Assembly (NCBI GenBank): GCA_945913255.1
Contig: CAMEDC010000012.1
Location: 1 to 58,973 of the forward strand
DNA: 58,973 nucleotides
Reading direction: 5' to 3'
Origin: an uncultured Lachnospiraceae bacterium
Lineage (GTDB): Bacteria > Bacillota > Clostridia > Lachnospirales > Lachnospiraceae
Part shown: positions 1 through 8,837 of the stretch, one piece after another
Numbering within the stretch: position 1 is the stretch's first letter
How the letters are laid out: the number at the start of each line of letters is the position of its first letter
The notes under the pieces: model-generated
The model's input: only the letters and a program-made list of their open reading frames with translations
Database searches by the model: none
What the model was told of the DNA's origin: nothing
Position numbers and translations under genes: made by a program

Positions 1-53
1 GCGGACAAACGGTTTTCAAGACCGCCTCGTTATGACCACTTCGATATCTCTCC
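1..53 (-). tRNA. tRNA-Ser: tRNA-Ser(UGA), 3' part outside the window
   Basis: On the minus strand the sequence begins GGAGAGATATCGAAG at base 53, a typical bacterial tRNA-Ser acceptor and D-arm start. It continues to an anticodon stem CGGT..ACCG with loop CTTGAAA, giving anticodon UGA (bases 16-18). Only the 5' half is present; the long variable arm, T arm and CCA end lie left of base 1. Bases 54-158 hold nothing else that I recognise. Confidence 0.9.
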
Positions 54-158
54 AAGCGTACCGCTGACCTCAGCGGCAAGGACTATTCTATCAAAAAGGT
101 AGAATCATGTCAACAACTTTTTTACTTTTTTTTCATCACTTTTTACGCACTTTTTTCA

Positions 159-2378
159 TCACTGTTTTTCCAAATAGAATTCCACACCTTCACGCACATT
201 GCTGCTGTTTTCAACCCACAGCCGGAATTTTCCCGGTTCACTTCCGAACACGCCATCCTGCCTGTAAAAACGAAGCATCTCCTCTTCAATTGAAAATGTG
301 ACAATCCTTTCTTCTCCCGGCTGCAGTTCCACCCTTTCCATTCCCTTTAACTGCTTTTCGGGACGGACTCTGCTTGCGGCGATATCCTGAATATACAGCT
401 GTACAATTTCTGTTCCCGCAGTTTTTCCCTCGTTCTTCACTGTGACAGACGCCTTCAATCCTTCTCCCGGTCTGATTTCAGTTCTGTCCAGAGAAGGTTT
501 CGAAATTGAAAATTCCGTATAACTCAGGCCATATCCAAAGGCATACAAAGGTTCACTCGGTATATCAAGATAACCGGAAGCATATTCTCCGGGTGTTTTT
601 TTCCTTCTCGATTTTCCGGTCCGATACTGATCATAAGAGATAGGAAGCTGTCCCACACAATACGGCATACTCATCGGCAGCTTTCCGGAAGGATTATACC
701 TGCCAAGCAGCACATCCAGAATACCGTGCCCTCCTTCTGTTCCCGGGAACCATGCCATCAATACTGCATCGGAATACTTTATTACCGCTCTTATATCCAG
801 AGGTCTTCCGCTGAACAGAACTGTTACAATTCTCTTTCCCGTCTCATGTATATAGCGCAACAATTCCATCTGAATCTCCGGAAGTGTTATTTCCGACCTG
901 CTGGCTGCTTCGCCGCTCTGGGAGCGATGCTCCCCAAGGCACAAAATGACAGTATCAGCCCTTTCTGCTGTCGCGACAGCTTCCCTTCGGAGTCTGTCAT
1001 TTTTCTCCCGCCAGACTTTTTCATCTTCCTCATAATAATATCTTCCGCCCGCAGTACAATTATCCAGCATGGTGCATCCCTGCGCAAAAAAGACCGTTCT
1101 GTCCGGCAGCATCTCCTCTGCTGCCCTTCTGATACTGATCTGATCCGCAATGTCACCGCTGATTGCCCAGGAACTGTCCATATCCGCTCCGTCAATATAA
1201 GGACCGACAAAAGCAAGCTTTTCCTGTCCCAGGGGGAGTACTCTGTCTCCTGCAGCTGTTTCATTCTTCAATAATACAAGCGATTCCCGTACCGCTTTTC
1301 TCGCAATCTCCCTGTGCTCTTTGCACAGAATTACTCGCTTCTCTTCCTCTTCATCCGCATCCTTAAAGGGATTTTCAAAAAGGCCCAGCCGGTTCTTCAA
1401 TCTGAGCACGCGAAGAACAGCCTCGTCCAAAAGGCTTTCTTCCAATTCTCCGCTTTGGATCAGTTCCGCAAGATAATCTGCATAGGCATTGGCACACATA
1501 TCGATATCGGTTCCGGCCTCCAGTGCTTTCTTTGCCGCCTCCCGCTTGTCTGCACAATATCCATGTCCTACCATTTCTCCGACCGCTCCCCAGTCGGAAA
1601 TCAGGACCCCTTCAAAGCCCATTTCCTCCCGCAGAATTTTTCGAAGCAGCCATTCATTTCCGGAGCAGGGTATCCCGTTCCAGGTATGAAATCCGCTCAT
1701 CACCAGTTCACTTCCGGCCTTCACGGCTTTTTCGTAGGCAGGCAGATAAAATTCCCGCAAGGTATGCTCGGACAATTCCACATTGTCATACTCTCTGCCC
1801 GCCACCGGCGCACCATAAGCGGCAAAATGCTTCACGCAGGCGGCAACCTTTCCCTTATCTCCCGGATTATCACCCTGAAAGCCCCGCACCATTGCCTCTG
1901 CCATCTTACCGTTCAGGTAGACATCCTCGCCGGTAGACTCCATAACTCTTCCCCATCTGGAATCCCGGACAAGGTCTGCCATAGGAGCAAACACCACATG
2001 GATTCCGGCGACAGATGCTTCCTTCGCCGCTATCTCGGCGCACTCACGGACAAGGTCCGGAGAAAAGGAAGCTCCCTGCCCCAATGGGCAGGGGAAAACC
2101 GTCTTATATCCATGTATGACATCCATCATAAAAAGCATGGGAATATGATGAGGCTGCTGCTCCATTTGTTTCTTCTGAAGCGCAATCAATGTTTTTGCAC
2201 CGGACAAGCCCAGTGTGCTTCCAATCATTCCCAGCGCCTCGCTTTTTTCGGAGTTCTGAATGATACCCGTCACCGCCGCATCTTCCACAAGAGAGGAACC
2301 CGGAAGCTGTACCAGTTGTCCCACCTTCTCTTCCGGTAGCATATCCTCTAAAAGTTCTTTCAATTGATTTTCATTCAT
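159..2378 (-). CDS. Glycoside hydrolase family 3 beta-glycosidase
   Basis: A 739-residue GH3 enzyme that removes terminal beta-linked sugars from oligosaccharides. The N-terminal (beta/alpha)8 domain carries the conserved KHFAAYG segment (about residues 183-189) and the nucleophile Asp262 in ISDWGAV. The alpha/beta sandwich domain follows (about 360-590), and a fibronectin-III-like C-terminal domain ends in a GxxIVQLYI segment typical of BglX-like enzymes. There is no signal peptide, so it is probably cytoplasmic. The ATG overlaps the stop of the upstream gene by 8 bp, so the two are co-transcribed and translationally coupled. The exact substrate (glucoside, xyloside or other) cannot be read from the sequence. 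Confidence 0.93.
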   Translation of the reverse strand: MNENQLKELLEDMLPEEKVGQLVQLPGSSLVEDAAVTGIIQNSEKSEALGMIGSTLGLSGAKTLIALQKKQMEQQPHHIPMLFMMDVIHGYKTVFPCPLGQGASFSPDLVRECAEIAAKEASVAGIHVVFAPMADLVRDSRWGRVMESTGEDVYLNGKMAEAMVRGFQGDNPGDKGKVAACVKHFAAYGAPVAGREYDNVELSEHTLREFYLPAYEKAVKAGSELVMSGFHTWNGIPCSGNEWLLRKILREEMGFEGVLISDWGAVGEMVGHGYCADKREAAKKALEAGTDIDMCANAYADYLAELIQSGELEESLLDEAVLRVLRLKNRLGLFENPFKDADEEEEKRVILCKEHREIARKAVRESLVLLKNETAAGDRVLPLGQEKLAFVGPYIDGADMDSSWAISGDIADQISIRRAAEEMLPDRTVFFAQGCTMLDNCTAGGRYYYEEDEKVWREKNDRLRREAVATAERADTVILCLGEHRSQSGEAASRSEITLPEIQMELLRYIHETGKRIVTVLFSGRPLDIRAVIKYSDAVLMAWFPGTEGGHGILDVLLGRYNPSGKLPMSMPYCVGQLPISYDQYRTGKSRRKKTPGEYASGYLDIPSEPLYAFGYGLSYTEFSISKPSLDRTEIRPGEGLKASVTVKNEGKTAGTEIVQLYIQDIAASRVRPEKQLKGMERVELQPGEERIVTFSIEEEMLRFYRQDGVFGSEPGKFRLWVENSSNVREGVEFYLEKQ

Positions 2379-3321
2379 ACCGATACCCTTGCCTTTCTTC
2401 CTTTTCCTTCATTCTTCTATAGAAGGTTGACCTTGAAAATCCTGTCAGCTGCAAAGTTTCTTCCAAAGAAATCTCCTTTTTCCGGAATCTTTTTATTACT
2501 TCCTCCAGCTGGAATTCTTCTGTCTCCTTTCTGGACCGACCGCGATACACACCCTCTGACTTCGCTCTGCGGATTCCCACTTCCTGTGATGCCCTGCGGC
2601 TTTCCCTATCCATCCGGGCCATGGCAGATAACACAGGAAGCATACTCTTATATTCCTGCACCCCCATATTGACCCCTTCCTCCCTGACGACAAGGCGAAC
2701 GCCATAGTGCATCAAGCGGTTCAACATTCTGGTGCATTCATATGAGTTAACTCCCACCATTTTCATGCTTTCCACCAGGATTTCATCACCATACTGGCAC
2801 TGCTCCAGCACTTCTACCCACTGCTTTCTTTCCGTGACAGCAAACTGCTTTTTCTCATCCCGGGCTCGTTCCACAATGAGGTTATCCACGGCTGCCCGCA
2901 AATCTGTCCGTATCAGCCATTCGAGCCTGTCATAATAATCCAGTCCGACACTTTCCAAAAGTTCCCACAAATCTTCCCTGTTTCTGCCGGGTGTTCTCTC
3001 TGTTATGAAAACCGGCTCATAATTGACACGATAGTAATGCTCCAGCCTCAGATCCATATCAATCCCGGGAATCCCCTGAAACACCCTGGCAGAGAGAGTA
3101 TCAATCATTTCCCAGAAAGGTGTAATAATATATTGAAACTCTTCATTTTCGAAGGATTCATAAGTTATCCTACCCACCTGAATCTTTTCTCCGGTCTCCG
3201 TTACAGCCTTGATAATTCCGCTGTTGTGATACTCCGGCGTACCCTTAAGAGGTGTTGTTATTTCATTTCTGGGCTTCCAGTCCCTGCATACATAAGTCTC
3301 CATATCCAGTCTTTCTTCCAC
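2371..3321 (-). CDS. HipS-like N-domain fused to a degenerate serine-resolvase-like DNA-binding region
   Basis: A 316-residue protein in two parts. Residues 1-150 are not a recombinase: a beta-rich stretch (GEKIQVGRITYE at 44-55) resembles the start of HipA N-terminal subdomains, followed by FQGIPGIDMDLR and an RNREDLWELLES helix. Residues 160-258 align by eye with the back half of serine resolvases (GDEILVES, GVRLVVREEGV, then the GIRRAKSEGVYRGRSRK arm). A helix-turn-helix lies near 285-305 (LQLTGFSRSTFYRRM). The front half with the catalytic Ser is absent, and the usual DRLGRS box reads MKMVGVN, so recombinase activity is unlikely. The start is GTG; an ATG at codon 7 is an alternative. It lies 45 nt downstream of a HipA-like kinase gene and overlaps the GH3 gene. 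I infer an antitoxin or autoregulator role for the kinase; this is untested. Confidence 0.6.
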   Translation of the reverse strand: MEERLDMETYVCRDWKPRNEITTPLKGTPEYHNSGIIKAVTETGEKIQVGRITYESFENEEFQYIITPFWEMIDTLSARVFQGIPGIDMDLRLEHYYRVNYEPVFITERTPGRNREDLWELLESVGLDYYDRLEWLIRTDLRAAVDNLIVERARDEKKQFAVTERKQWVEVLEQCQYGDEILVESMKMVGVNSYECTRMLNRLMHYGVRLVVREEGVNMGVQEYKSMLPVLSAMARMDRESRRASQEVGIRRAKSEGVYRGRSRKETEEFQLEEVIKRFRKKEISLEETLQLTGFSRSTFYRRMKEKEERQGYRYE

Positions 3322-3366
3322 ATGCCGGGCATCCTTTCCTTTGCTCGGCTTCTACTTTAATACTTT

Positions 3367-4227
3367 TCAATCCATTTTCTCGCCGGTCAGTTTTCTGTAG
3401 GGCTCTGCCAGCAATTTATCATATCGCTCCCGCAGCATGGTGAGGTAAAACTGCTTTCTCACCGGAGTAATCATTTCCACTTCATTGACTAACCTTTCCG
3501 TCTTTTCCCAGTCAATTCTCCGGATGCACCTGATCAGTGCCTCATTGCAGGCCTCAAACTGCAGACTGTCTATCACATCATAGTAAGAACTCTTTTTCCC
3601 ATTTAAAAGAATCTGCGAGGTCGGAAAGGTATAGATTCGCTTATCCATTTCCTCGCGGGAAGAGAGTACCGCTTCCAATTGTTCTTCTGTATTTAGCTTC
3701 GGAAACAGAGAGGATCCGTTATCATAAGCAGGTGCCGGACGATAACGATTGTCCTTCTTTAAGAATCCCCAGTTGGCTCCGTGCCGGTCAAAATTTCCAA
3801 TCCATGCATCAATCAGATACATATCCCAGAAAAGTGCAGTTGTCTCACTTACATTTGTCAGCTTTGTATTTTCCTGCAGCATCCGCATGATATCTTCATA
3901 GGTATATCGATACCGTTCTTTATCCTGTTCAAGGCTGCTGTCTCCAACATCATTAAAAGGTACAAAAATTTCATTCCTGCCGATAAAATCCTTCATCACC
4001 ACCACCGGACAGCCGTCACAGGTACCAAGCATGGTTTCCTGAGCCTCCATACCGGTCATTTGAAACAGATGAGAACCAAGATATTCCGATACATGGCTGA
4101 AGGTCAGACCCTGAGGAGAATTCCTGGCATATTTAACTATATAGGGTTCTCCGTGAATCAGTATGCCTTTTTTTCGTTCTGCTCCTGTATAATATTTTCC
4201 GCTTGTTGCATATTTTGAATAATCCAC
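3367..4227 (-). CDS. HipA/HipT-like Ser/Thr kinase core protein
   Basis: At 286 residues this is shorter than classical HipA (about 440) and lacks the HipA N-terminal subdomain. Kinase features are visible: Lys32 in YIVKYARN as the likely ATP-binding lysine, the catalytic loop NFDRH at 145-149 in the HipA form N-x-D-R-H, and metal-binding Asp169 in APAYDNGSSL. HipA-type kinases phosphorylate targets such as aminoacyl-tRNA synthetases and cause growth arrest. The target here is unknown. The start is GTG with an AGGGGTG ribosome binding site 6 nt upstream. It is the first gene of a leftward unit kinase - HipS/resolvase-like - GH3, unlike hipBA, where the DNA-binding partner comes first. Confidence 0.75.
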   Translation of the reverse strand: MDYSKYATSGKYYTGAERKKGILIHGEPYIVKYARNSPQGLTFSHVSEYLGSHLFQMTGMEAQETMLGTCDGCPVVVMKDFIGRNEIFVPFNDVGDSSLEQDKERYRYTYEDIMRMLQENTKLTNVSETTALFWDMYLIDAWIGNFDRHGANWGFLKKDNRYRPAPAYDNGSSLFPKLNTEEQLEAVLSSREEMDKRIYTFPTSQILLNGKKSSYYDVIDSLQFEACNEALIRCIRRIDWEKTERLVNEVEMITPVRKQFYLTMLRERYDKLLAEPYRKLTGEKMD

Positions 4228-4266
4228 GCTTTCACCCCTGTCTTTCTATTATTTCCCTGCTCTCAT

Positions 4267-4296
4267 AACTTATCACAAGCGCTCCTTTCGTGTCAA
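4267..4296 (-). promoter_or_regulatory. Possible promoter of the kinase operon
   Basis: A consensus -35 box TTGACA (4291-4296, minus strand) stands 18 bp from a weak -10 box TAAGTT. It lies about 40 bp upstream of the kinase GTG. The -10 match is poor, so this is tentative. Confidence 0.35.
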
Positions 4297-4330
4297 TAGG
4301 GTATGTTTTCTTTTTGAGATTATTTTACAT

Positions 4331-4364
4331 AAAAACCGCATAAGCAGCCTCGCTCATGCGGTTT
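4331..4364 (-). terminator. Intrinsic terminator after the acetylesterase gene
   Basis: On the minus strand, a 9-bp stem AAACCGCAT / ATGCGGTTT is followed by a run of T. It sits 33 nt past the stop of the acetylesterase gene and ends that long leftward run. Confidence 0.8.
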
Positions 4365-4396
4365 AACTATGCAAAATCACTTTCAAAAATAATTAC

Positions 4397-5083
4397 CTAA
4401 ATCTCATCCCAGATTAACTCTGCGTAAATCCCGCCAAGTTCCTTTAAGCCCTTTGCAATCAGGGAGCCGTATTTCACCGCTCCTTCGTAACGCAGATGGG
4501 TATTGTCCCTGGACTCCTCGGGATGCTCCGGATACACACCGGCATCGAAAAACATATGCCATTTACGGCTTCCCACTTCGCCGGCCTCCTCCAGTGCTTC
4601 ACGGCTCATGGTATAGAGGTCTACCAGCGGCACATCGCACTCTGCGGCAACCTGTTTCATCCCCGCCACATAATCACCGTGTGCACCGGGTCCCAGCTTC
4701 CACTCATCCACATAGCATCTGCGTTCCAGTGGTGTAATCAACACCGGATAAGCTCCGTGGGTTCTCGCCACATTGATATAAGTCTTCAGATTCTCCTTGA
4801 AGGTACCGAAAGGCGTTGTGTATCTGGTGGGATCCTCACTTTTTTCATCATTATGTCCAAACTGGATAAACAGGAAGTCCCCCTCCCCGATTCTCTCCTC
4901 AATCACGGCAAGCCTGCCCTCATCCATAAAGCTTTTGGTACTGCGACCGTTTTTTGCGTGATTTTCCACTCTGTACTCATCCTTCACAAAAATGGGAAAA
5001 ATCTGTCCGATTCCGTTCTGCGGATAGGTTCTGTAATCGTTTGTCTGTACCGTTGAGTCTCCTGCCCAGAAAATTGTATTCAT
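4397..5083 (-). CDS. GDSL/SGNH rhamnogalacturonan acetylesterase-like protein (CE12 type)
   Basis: A 228-residue SGNH hydrolase that removes acetyl groups from pectic rhamnogalacturonan. Block I is AGDSTVQT (nucleophile Ser10), block II has the Gly/Asn region NGRSTKSF, block III is FGHNDEK and block V is DNTHLRYEG with the catalytic Asp-x-x-His. All four are arranged as in rhamnogalacturonan acetylesterases. There is no signal peptide, so it probably acts on imported oligomers in the cytoplasm. It is separated from ispD by 163 bp filled with a tandem repeat, and a terminator follows it. Its role fits the PME, GH28 and Uxa genes further right. Confidence 0.85.
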   Translation of the reverse strand: MNTIFWAGDSTVQTNDYRTYPQNGIGQIFPIFVKDEYRVENHAKNGRSTKSFMDEGRLAVIEERIGEGDFLFIQFGHNDEKSEDPTRYTTPFGTFKENLKTYINVARTHGAYPVLITPLERRCYVDEWKLGPGAHGDYVAGMKQVAAECDVPLVDLYTMSREALEEAGEVGSRKWHMFFDAGVYPEHPEESRDNTHLRYEGAVKYGSLIAKGLKELGGIYAELIWDEI

Positions 5084-5125
5084 CTTGTCTGCCCCTCTCC
5101 TGTAAATCTTATCTTCTTAACTTAG

Positions 5126-5258
5126 TATTCCTGGCTTCCTTTTACCTGCAAATTCTCGATTTTCTTCCCTTTTGCAGGTACCATTACCTTCGCTTTACAT
5201 GCAAATTCTCGATTTTCTTCCCTTGTGCAGGTATTCCTGACTTCTTTTACATGCAAAT
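5126..5258. repeat. About 52-bp imperfect tandem repeat, 2.3 copies
   Basis: Core units start at 5144, 5197 and 5249 (offsets 53 and 52). The shared core AATTCTCGATTTTCTTCCCT is flanked by inverted arms ACCTGCAAA / TTTTGCAGGT in the first copy, so each full unit could form a hairpin. The last partial copy runs into the final codons and stop of ispD. Confidence 0.85.
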
Positions 5259-6002
5259 ATCCACTCCAAGCAGCGCCTCCGCAATACAGATGTCCTCCGG
5301 CGTCGTCACTTTCATGTTGCGGTAAGAGCCTTCTACCAGCTTCACTTTTGTCTCCGTCAACAGTTCTACCACCATGGCATCATCCGTCACTGTAATCCCG
5401 TCTGCTGCCAAAGCCGGCAGTTCCTCTCGCAGTCTTCCATAAGCTTTCACCGCCAGTTCCGTATCAAACACCTGCGGTGTCTGCACATTCCAGACTGTTT
5501 TTCTGTCCGGTGTCCCCGCCGCAAATCCCTTCTCATCCGCAATTTTTACGGTATCCTTGGAAGGCACTGCCGTCACACAGGCATGATATTCCTGCACCGC
5601 CCGGAATGTATTCCGCAGAATCTCCTCTGACAGGAACGGTCTTGCCCCGTCATGAATAAACACATATCCGTCCCTGTTGGGAACCTTCATGTCCCCTGCT
5701 GCCATAACTGCCAGCGCATTTCCAACCGACTCATACCGTTCGCTGCCGCCTGCCACAATCCGGTCCACTTTGGAAAATCCGTATTTTGCCACAATTTCCG
5801 TTTCTACATAGGAAATATCATCCGCTCCCGTCACCAGAATGCAGTCATCAATAATCTCAGACTGTTCCACCGTCTGCAAAGAATACCATATCAGCGGTTT
5901 TCCCGCAACGGGCATAAACTGTTTCGGCACATCACTTTTCATCCGCTTCCCGCTGCCCGCGGCAAGCAAGATGGCCGTACAGCGCTTTTTATCCGCTTTC
6001 AT
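5247..6002 (-). CDS. ispD: 2-C-methyl-D-erythritol 4-phosphate cytidylyltransferase
   Basis: A 251-residue enzyme of the MEP isoprenoid pathway that joins CTP and MEP to give CDP-methylerythritol. The nucleotide-binding start ILLAAGSGKRM (residues 10-20), VPKQF, and the later VFIHDGARPF and WNVQTPQVF segments are all classical IspD motifs. Length is normal. The ATG has a GGGAG site lying inside the end of tsaD, two bases away, so the pair is coupled. The last residues (DICM) are encoded by the edge of the 52-bp tandem repeat, so this C-terminus is probably recent. Confidence 0.95.
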   Translation of the reverse strand: MKADKKRCTAILLAAGSGKRMKSDVPKQFMPVAGKPLIWYSLQTVEQSEIIDDCILVTGADDISYVETEIVAKYGFSKVDRIVAGGSERYESVGNALAVMAAGDMKVPNRDGYVFIHDGARPFLSEEILRNTFRAVQEYHACVTAVPSKDTVKIADEKGFAAGTPDRKTVWNVQTPQVFDTELAVKAYGRLREELPALAADGITVTDDAMVVELLTETKVKLVEGSYRNMKVTTPEDICIAEALLGVDICM

Positions 6003-6004
6003 CC

Positions 6005-7036
6005 TTACTCTCCCAGCTTCAAATTCGGTACGGCGTTCAAATCGTACCCATGTCTGACACCCTTCACATATTCATAATATCCTGCCGCACCAATCATGGC
6101 AGCGTTATCCGTACACAATGCCGGTGAAGGATGATAAAACTCTATCTTTCTCTTCGCACATTCCTGCTCAAAGGCTGCTCTCAGAGAGGAATTGGACGCC
6201 ACGCCTCCGGCAATCGCAAATTTATTGTAGCCGAATTTCTTCACTGCATGCAGGGAATGTTCCACCAGCACATCAATTACCGCCTTTTGAAAGGAAGCCG
6301 CCACATCAGCCCGATTGACCTCTTCGCCCTTCATCTGACAGGAATTCAGATAATTGAGCACTGCCGACTTCAGGCCGCTGAAACTGAAATCGTACTCGTT
6401 TTCCGCTACCTTTGCCCGGGGAAACGGAATCGCATCCGGGTTGCCCTCTTTAGACAGCTTGTCAATCTTCGGACCGCCGGGATAGCCAAGTCCGATTGCA
6501 CGCGCCACCTTGTCGAAAGCCTCTCCTGCCGCGTCATCCCTTGTGCGTCCGATAATCTCGTACTCTCCGTAGTCCTTTACCACAACCAGATGCGAATGTC
6601 CGCCGGATGCAACAAGACATACAAAAGGCGGTTCCAAATCCTTATGTTCAATATAATTGGCACTGATATGACCGCTGATATGATGCACGCCAACCAGAGG
6701 AAGCCCCGTGGCAAAGCTGATTGCCTTTGCTTCGGACACGCCAACCAGAAGTGCCCCCACCAGTCCCGGACCATAGGTCACGGCAACAGCTGTGATATCC
6801 TGCAGTGTTACCTTTGCCTGTGCAAGTGCCTCCTCAATCACCTGATTGATTTTTTCAATATGCTTTCTGGAGGCGATTTCCGGCACGACCCCACCATACT
6901 GTGTATGCAGGGCAATCTGTGTATAGATCACATTGGACAGCACTTCTCTTCCGTTTTTCACCACAGCAGCCGCTGTCTCATCGCAGGAGCTCTCGATTGC
7001 CAATATCAGAACGTCTCCGTTATTTACCTGTTCCAA
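6005..7036 (-). CDS. tsaD: tRNA N6-adenosine threonylcarbamoyltransferase TsaD
   Basis: A 343-residue ASKHA-fold enzyme that transfers threonylcarbamoyl to A37 of ANN-decoding tRNAs, working with TsaB and TsaE encoded 2-4 kb upstream. Visible motifs are AIESSCDET near the N-terminus, the metal-binding HHISGH at 118-123, and the C-terminal [12 protein letters not shown] and [12 protein letters not shown] segments. The start is TTG, preceded at 9 nt by GGAGG. It follows the membrane-anchored unknown closely and is coupled to ispD. Confidence 0.96.
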   Translation of the reverse strand: MEQVNNGDVLILAIESSCDETAAAVVKNGREVLSNVIYTQIALHTQYGGVVPEIASRKHIEKINQVIEEALAQAKVTLQDITAVAVTYGPGLVGALLVGVSEAKAISFATGLPLVGVHHISGHISANYIEHKDLEPPFVCLVASGGHSHLVVVKDYGEYEIIGRTRDDAAGEAFDKVARAIGLGYPGGPKIDKLSKEGNPDAIPFPRAKVAENEYDFSFSGLKSAVLNYLNSCQMKGEEVNRADVAASFQKAVIDVLVEHSLHAVKKFGYNKFAIAGGVASNSSLRAAFEQECAKRKIEFYHPSPALCTDNAAMIGAAGYYEYVKGVRHGYDLNAVPNLKLGE

Positions 7037-7052
7037 TTTTACGTTCCTCCAA

Positions 7053-7628
7053 TCATTCCGGATTCACCTTGTCGGACGATGCCCAGCCGTAAATCTTCCA
7101 GCGTCTGTTTTCATCACGGCGCAGAAGATATACCTGCCCGATACCGGAACTGCCGTTTGCATCCCGGATTGTATAACCGCAATAGATACGGGCAAAATCA
7201 AAGCCATCCTCCGAAAAAAAATCCACATTGGCACTGGCTGCCACATTTGCTCCCGTCATCCGCTTCTTATTGTCCTTGAAGTCCTTCACTTCCCGCTTCA
7301 GTCTCTCCAGATATGTTCCCACCTCATTGTTAGCCAGCAGTTCCTCATCATAGAGTTCACGGGCTTTCATTCCCAGCTGCTCAATTTCTTCTTCCGTACA
7401 ATCCTCATTATACAGGCATTTCTCAATATCCGTATAAAATTTGATAACTTCCTTGGGTGTCGCCGGATAATCCTTCTGTAAATCCTTATTCAGTACCAGC
7501 TGTGTCGGCGTTGCCGCACTTTCCTCCGCCGCAGTACGTGCTTTTCCCGACAAAAAGGCATAGTATCCCACCAGTGCTGTCACAATCACTATCAATATAA
7601 CTGTCACAATGACGGTGGTTTTTTTCAT
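7053..7628 (-). CDS. Membrane-anchored protein of unknown function
   Basis: A 191-residue protein that I do not recognise. It begins with a single hydrophobic helix (about residues 4-24, after MKK) and then a soluble, probably extracytoplasmic part rich in charged helices (about 50-130). It ends in a strand-rich region ([32 protein letters not shown]) that resembles small nuclear-transport-factor-like folds only loosely. The start was set at the second ATG, because AGAGGT lies 6 nt before it; an ATG six bases upstream would leave no spacing. It sits between rnz and tsaD in the same operon, which suggests a broadly conserved lineage gene rather than cargo. Confidence 0.8.
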   Translation of the reverse strand: MKKTTVIVTVILIVIVTALVGYYAFLSGKARTAAEESAATPTQLVLNKDLQKDYPATPKEVIKFYTDIEKCLYNEDCTEEEIEQLGMKARELYDEELLANNEVGTYLERLKREVKDFKDNKKRMTGANVAASANVDFFSEDGFDFARIYCGYTIRDANGSSGIGQVYLLRRDENRRWKIYGWASSDKVNPE

Positions 7629-7643
7629 TTCCATACCTCTACG

Positions 7644-8555
7644 TTACTCTTCATCAAAATTCAATTCTACGCTTCTTCCGTCCTTCGCCGCAATGGCTGC
7701 CGGAAAAATCTTTCTTACCTCTCCCAGGAAAGCCTCCGGATGCGTCAGGGACGGGCTGTAATGAGTCAGCCAAAGCTCCGGTACTGCCGCCGCACGGGCG
7801 ATTTTTGCCGCCTCATACATGGTCATATGCTTATTTTCTCTGGCTTTCACCAGCTTGTCCGGCTCTCCGTACATTCCCTCCAAAATCAGAAGATCCGAAT
7901 CCACAGCATTCTCCGTGATTTGCTCTGTGGGCCTTGTGTCTGTGCAGTAAGTAACTTTCAAGCCCTTTCTCTGTCCGCCCAGCACCATATCGGGCGTGTA
8001 TGTGATGTCACCCTCGGTAATTGTCTCCCCTTTCTGAAGTCTGCTCCAAAATTTCATGGGAATCTGCTGTGCAAGCGCGCGTTCTTTGTCAAAACGCCCC
8101 GTCCTGTCCACCATCATACTATATCCATAGCATACCACACTGTGATTCACCTTGAAAGCCTTAATCCGAAATCCCTCAAAAGAAAATGTCTGTTCATTCT
8201 CCGATATTTCCACACATTGTATTTCAAACGGAAGCTCCGGGGCAATTGTCCGCAGTGCATTTACCACTCTGGTAAGCCCCTTGGGGCCAATCAGCAGAAG
8301 CGGCTCCGTCCTCTCCGCATTTCCCATGGTGAGAAGCATTCCCGGGAGACCGCTGATGTGGTCTGCATGGTAATGGGTAAAACAGATAATATCTATGGGT
8401 TTGGGACTCCATCCCTTCTCTCGAAGAGCAATCTGGGTTCCTTCCCCACAGTCAATCAATATGCTTTTTCCGTTATACCGAAGCATCAGCGCCGTCAGCC
8501 ATCGATACGGCAGCGGCATCATGCCTCCGGTTCCCAGCAGGCTCACATCCAGCAT
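7644..8555 (-). CDS. rnz: Ribonuclease Z (tRNA 3' endonuclease)
   Basis: A 303-residue metallo-beta-lactamase-fold enzyme that trims tRNA 3' trailers. The zinc motif HYHADH lies at residues 61-66 after IDCGEGTQ. Further ligands are the His in KVNHSVVCYGY, the Asp in TYCTDTRP, and HMTMYEAA / LTHYSPS near the C-terminus. Length fits the short bacterial form. The start ATG has AAGGAG 7 nt upstream, and the zinc-ribbon gene ends 12 bp before it. Confidence 0.93.
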   Translation of the reverse strand: MLDVSLLGTGGMMPLPYRWLTALMLRYNGKSILIDCGEGTQIALREKGWSPKPIDIICFTHYHADHISGLPGMLLTMGNAERTEPLLLIGPKGLTRVVNALRTIAPELPFEIQCVEISENEQTFSFEGFRIKAFKVNHSVVCYGYSMMVDRTGRFDKERALAQQIPMKFWSRLQKGETITEGDITYTPDMVLGGQRKGLKVTYCTDTRPTEQITENAVDSDLLILEGMYGEPDKLVKARENKHMTMYEAAKIARAAAVPELWLTHYSPSLTHPEAFLGEVRKIFPAAIAAKDGRSVELNFDEE

Positions 8556-8567
8556 TCCACTACTCCT

Positions 8568-8816
8568 TTACAATAATTCCGTCTCGGAATTTTCTTCTAC
8601 CGGCACGGCAAATTCCGCCGTCACCTTATCATAACAGTCTTCACATAAATCAAATCGCTGCGTGATGCCGTCTTTGCGGCTGAAATATCCGAACGCCGCC
8701 TGCCCATGGAAACAGCCTTCCTTCAAATAGCCGTCCTCCACCTTCAAAGTTCTTCCGCATCTGTTGCAGACAACTCTCATCAGTTTTGTTTCCGTCCCGT
8801 TTTCGTACTCTCTCAT
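8568..8816 (-). CDS. Small zinc-ribbon-like protein, unknown role
   Basis: An 82-residue protein with two CxxC knuckles, CNRCG near residue 17 and CEDCY near residue 58, separated by a hydrophobic/aromatic strand region (FHGQAAFGYFSRKDG). I infer a single structural zinc and a small regulatory or adaptor role; the family is not recognised. The start was chosen at the ATG 6 nt after GGAGG. A longer reading frame exists upstream, but it runs back through an intergenic repeat and has no ribosome binding site. Confidence 0.75.
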   Translation of the reverse strand: MREYENGTETKLMRVVCNRCGRTLKVEDGYLKEGCFHGQAAFGYFSRKDGITQRFDLCEDCYDKVTAEFAVPVEENSETELL

Positions 8817-8837
8817 TTCCATCCTCCACCTGTTCTT

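Noticed and set aside
1314..2339. Long plus-strand frame (341 codons) opposite GH3
   Set aside because: It is the antisense of a clear GH3 catalytic domain, has no ribosome-binding site and no recognisable motif.
2371..3321. Active site-specific recombinase or integrase
   Set aside because: The catalytic Ser half is missing and the conserved Arg box is altered; no attachment sites or element ends were seen nearby.
1..5083. Integrative element inserted at tRNA-Ser
   Set aside because: The tRNA 3' end is outside the window, no repeat of it was found, and no integrase is present, so this cannot be supported.
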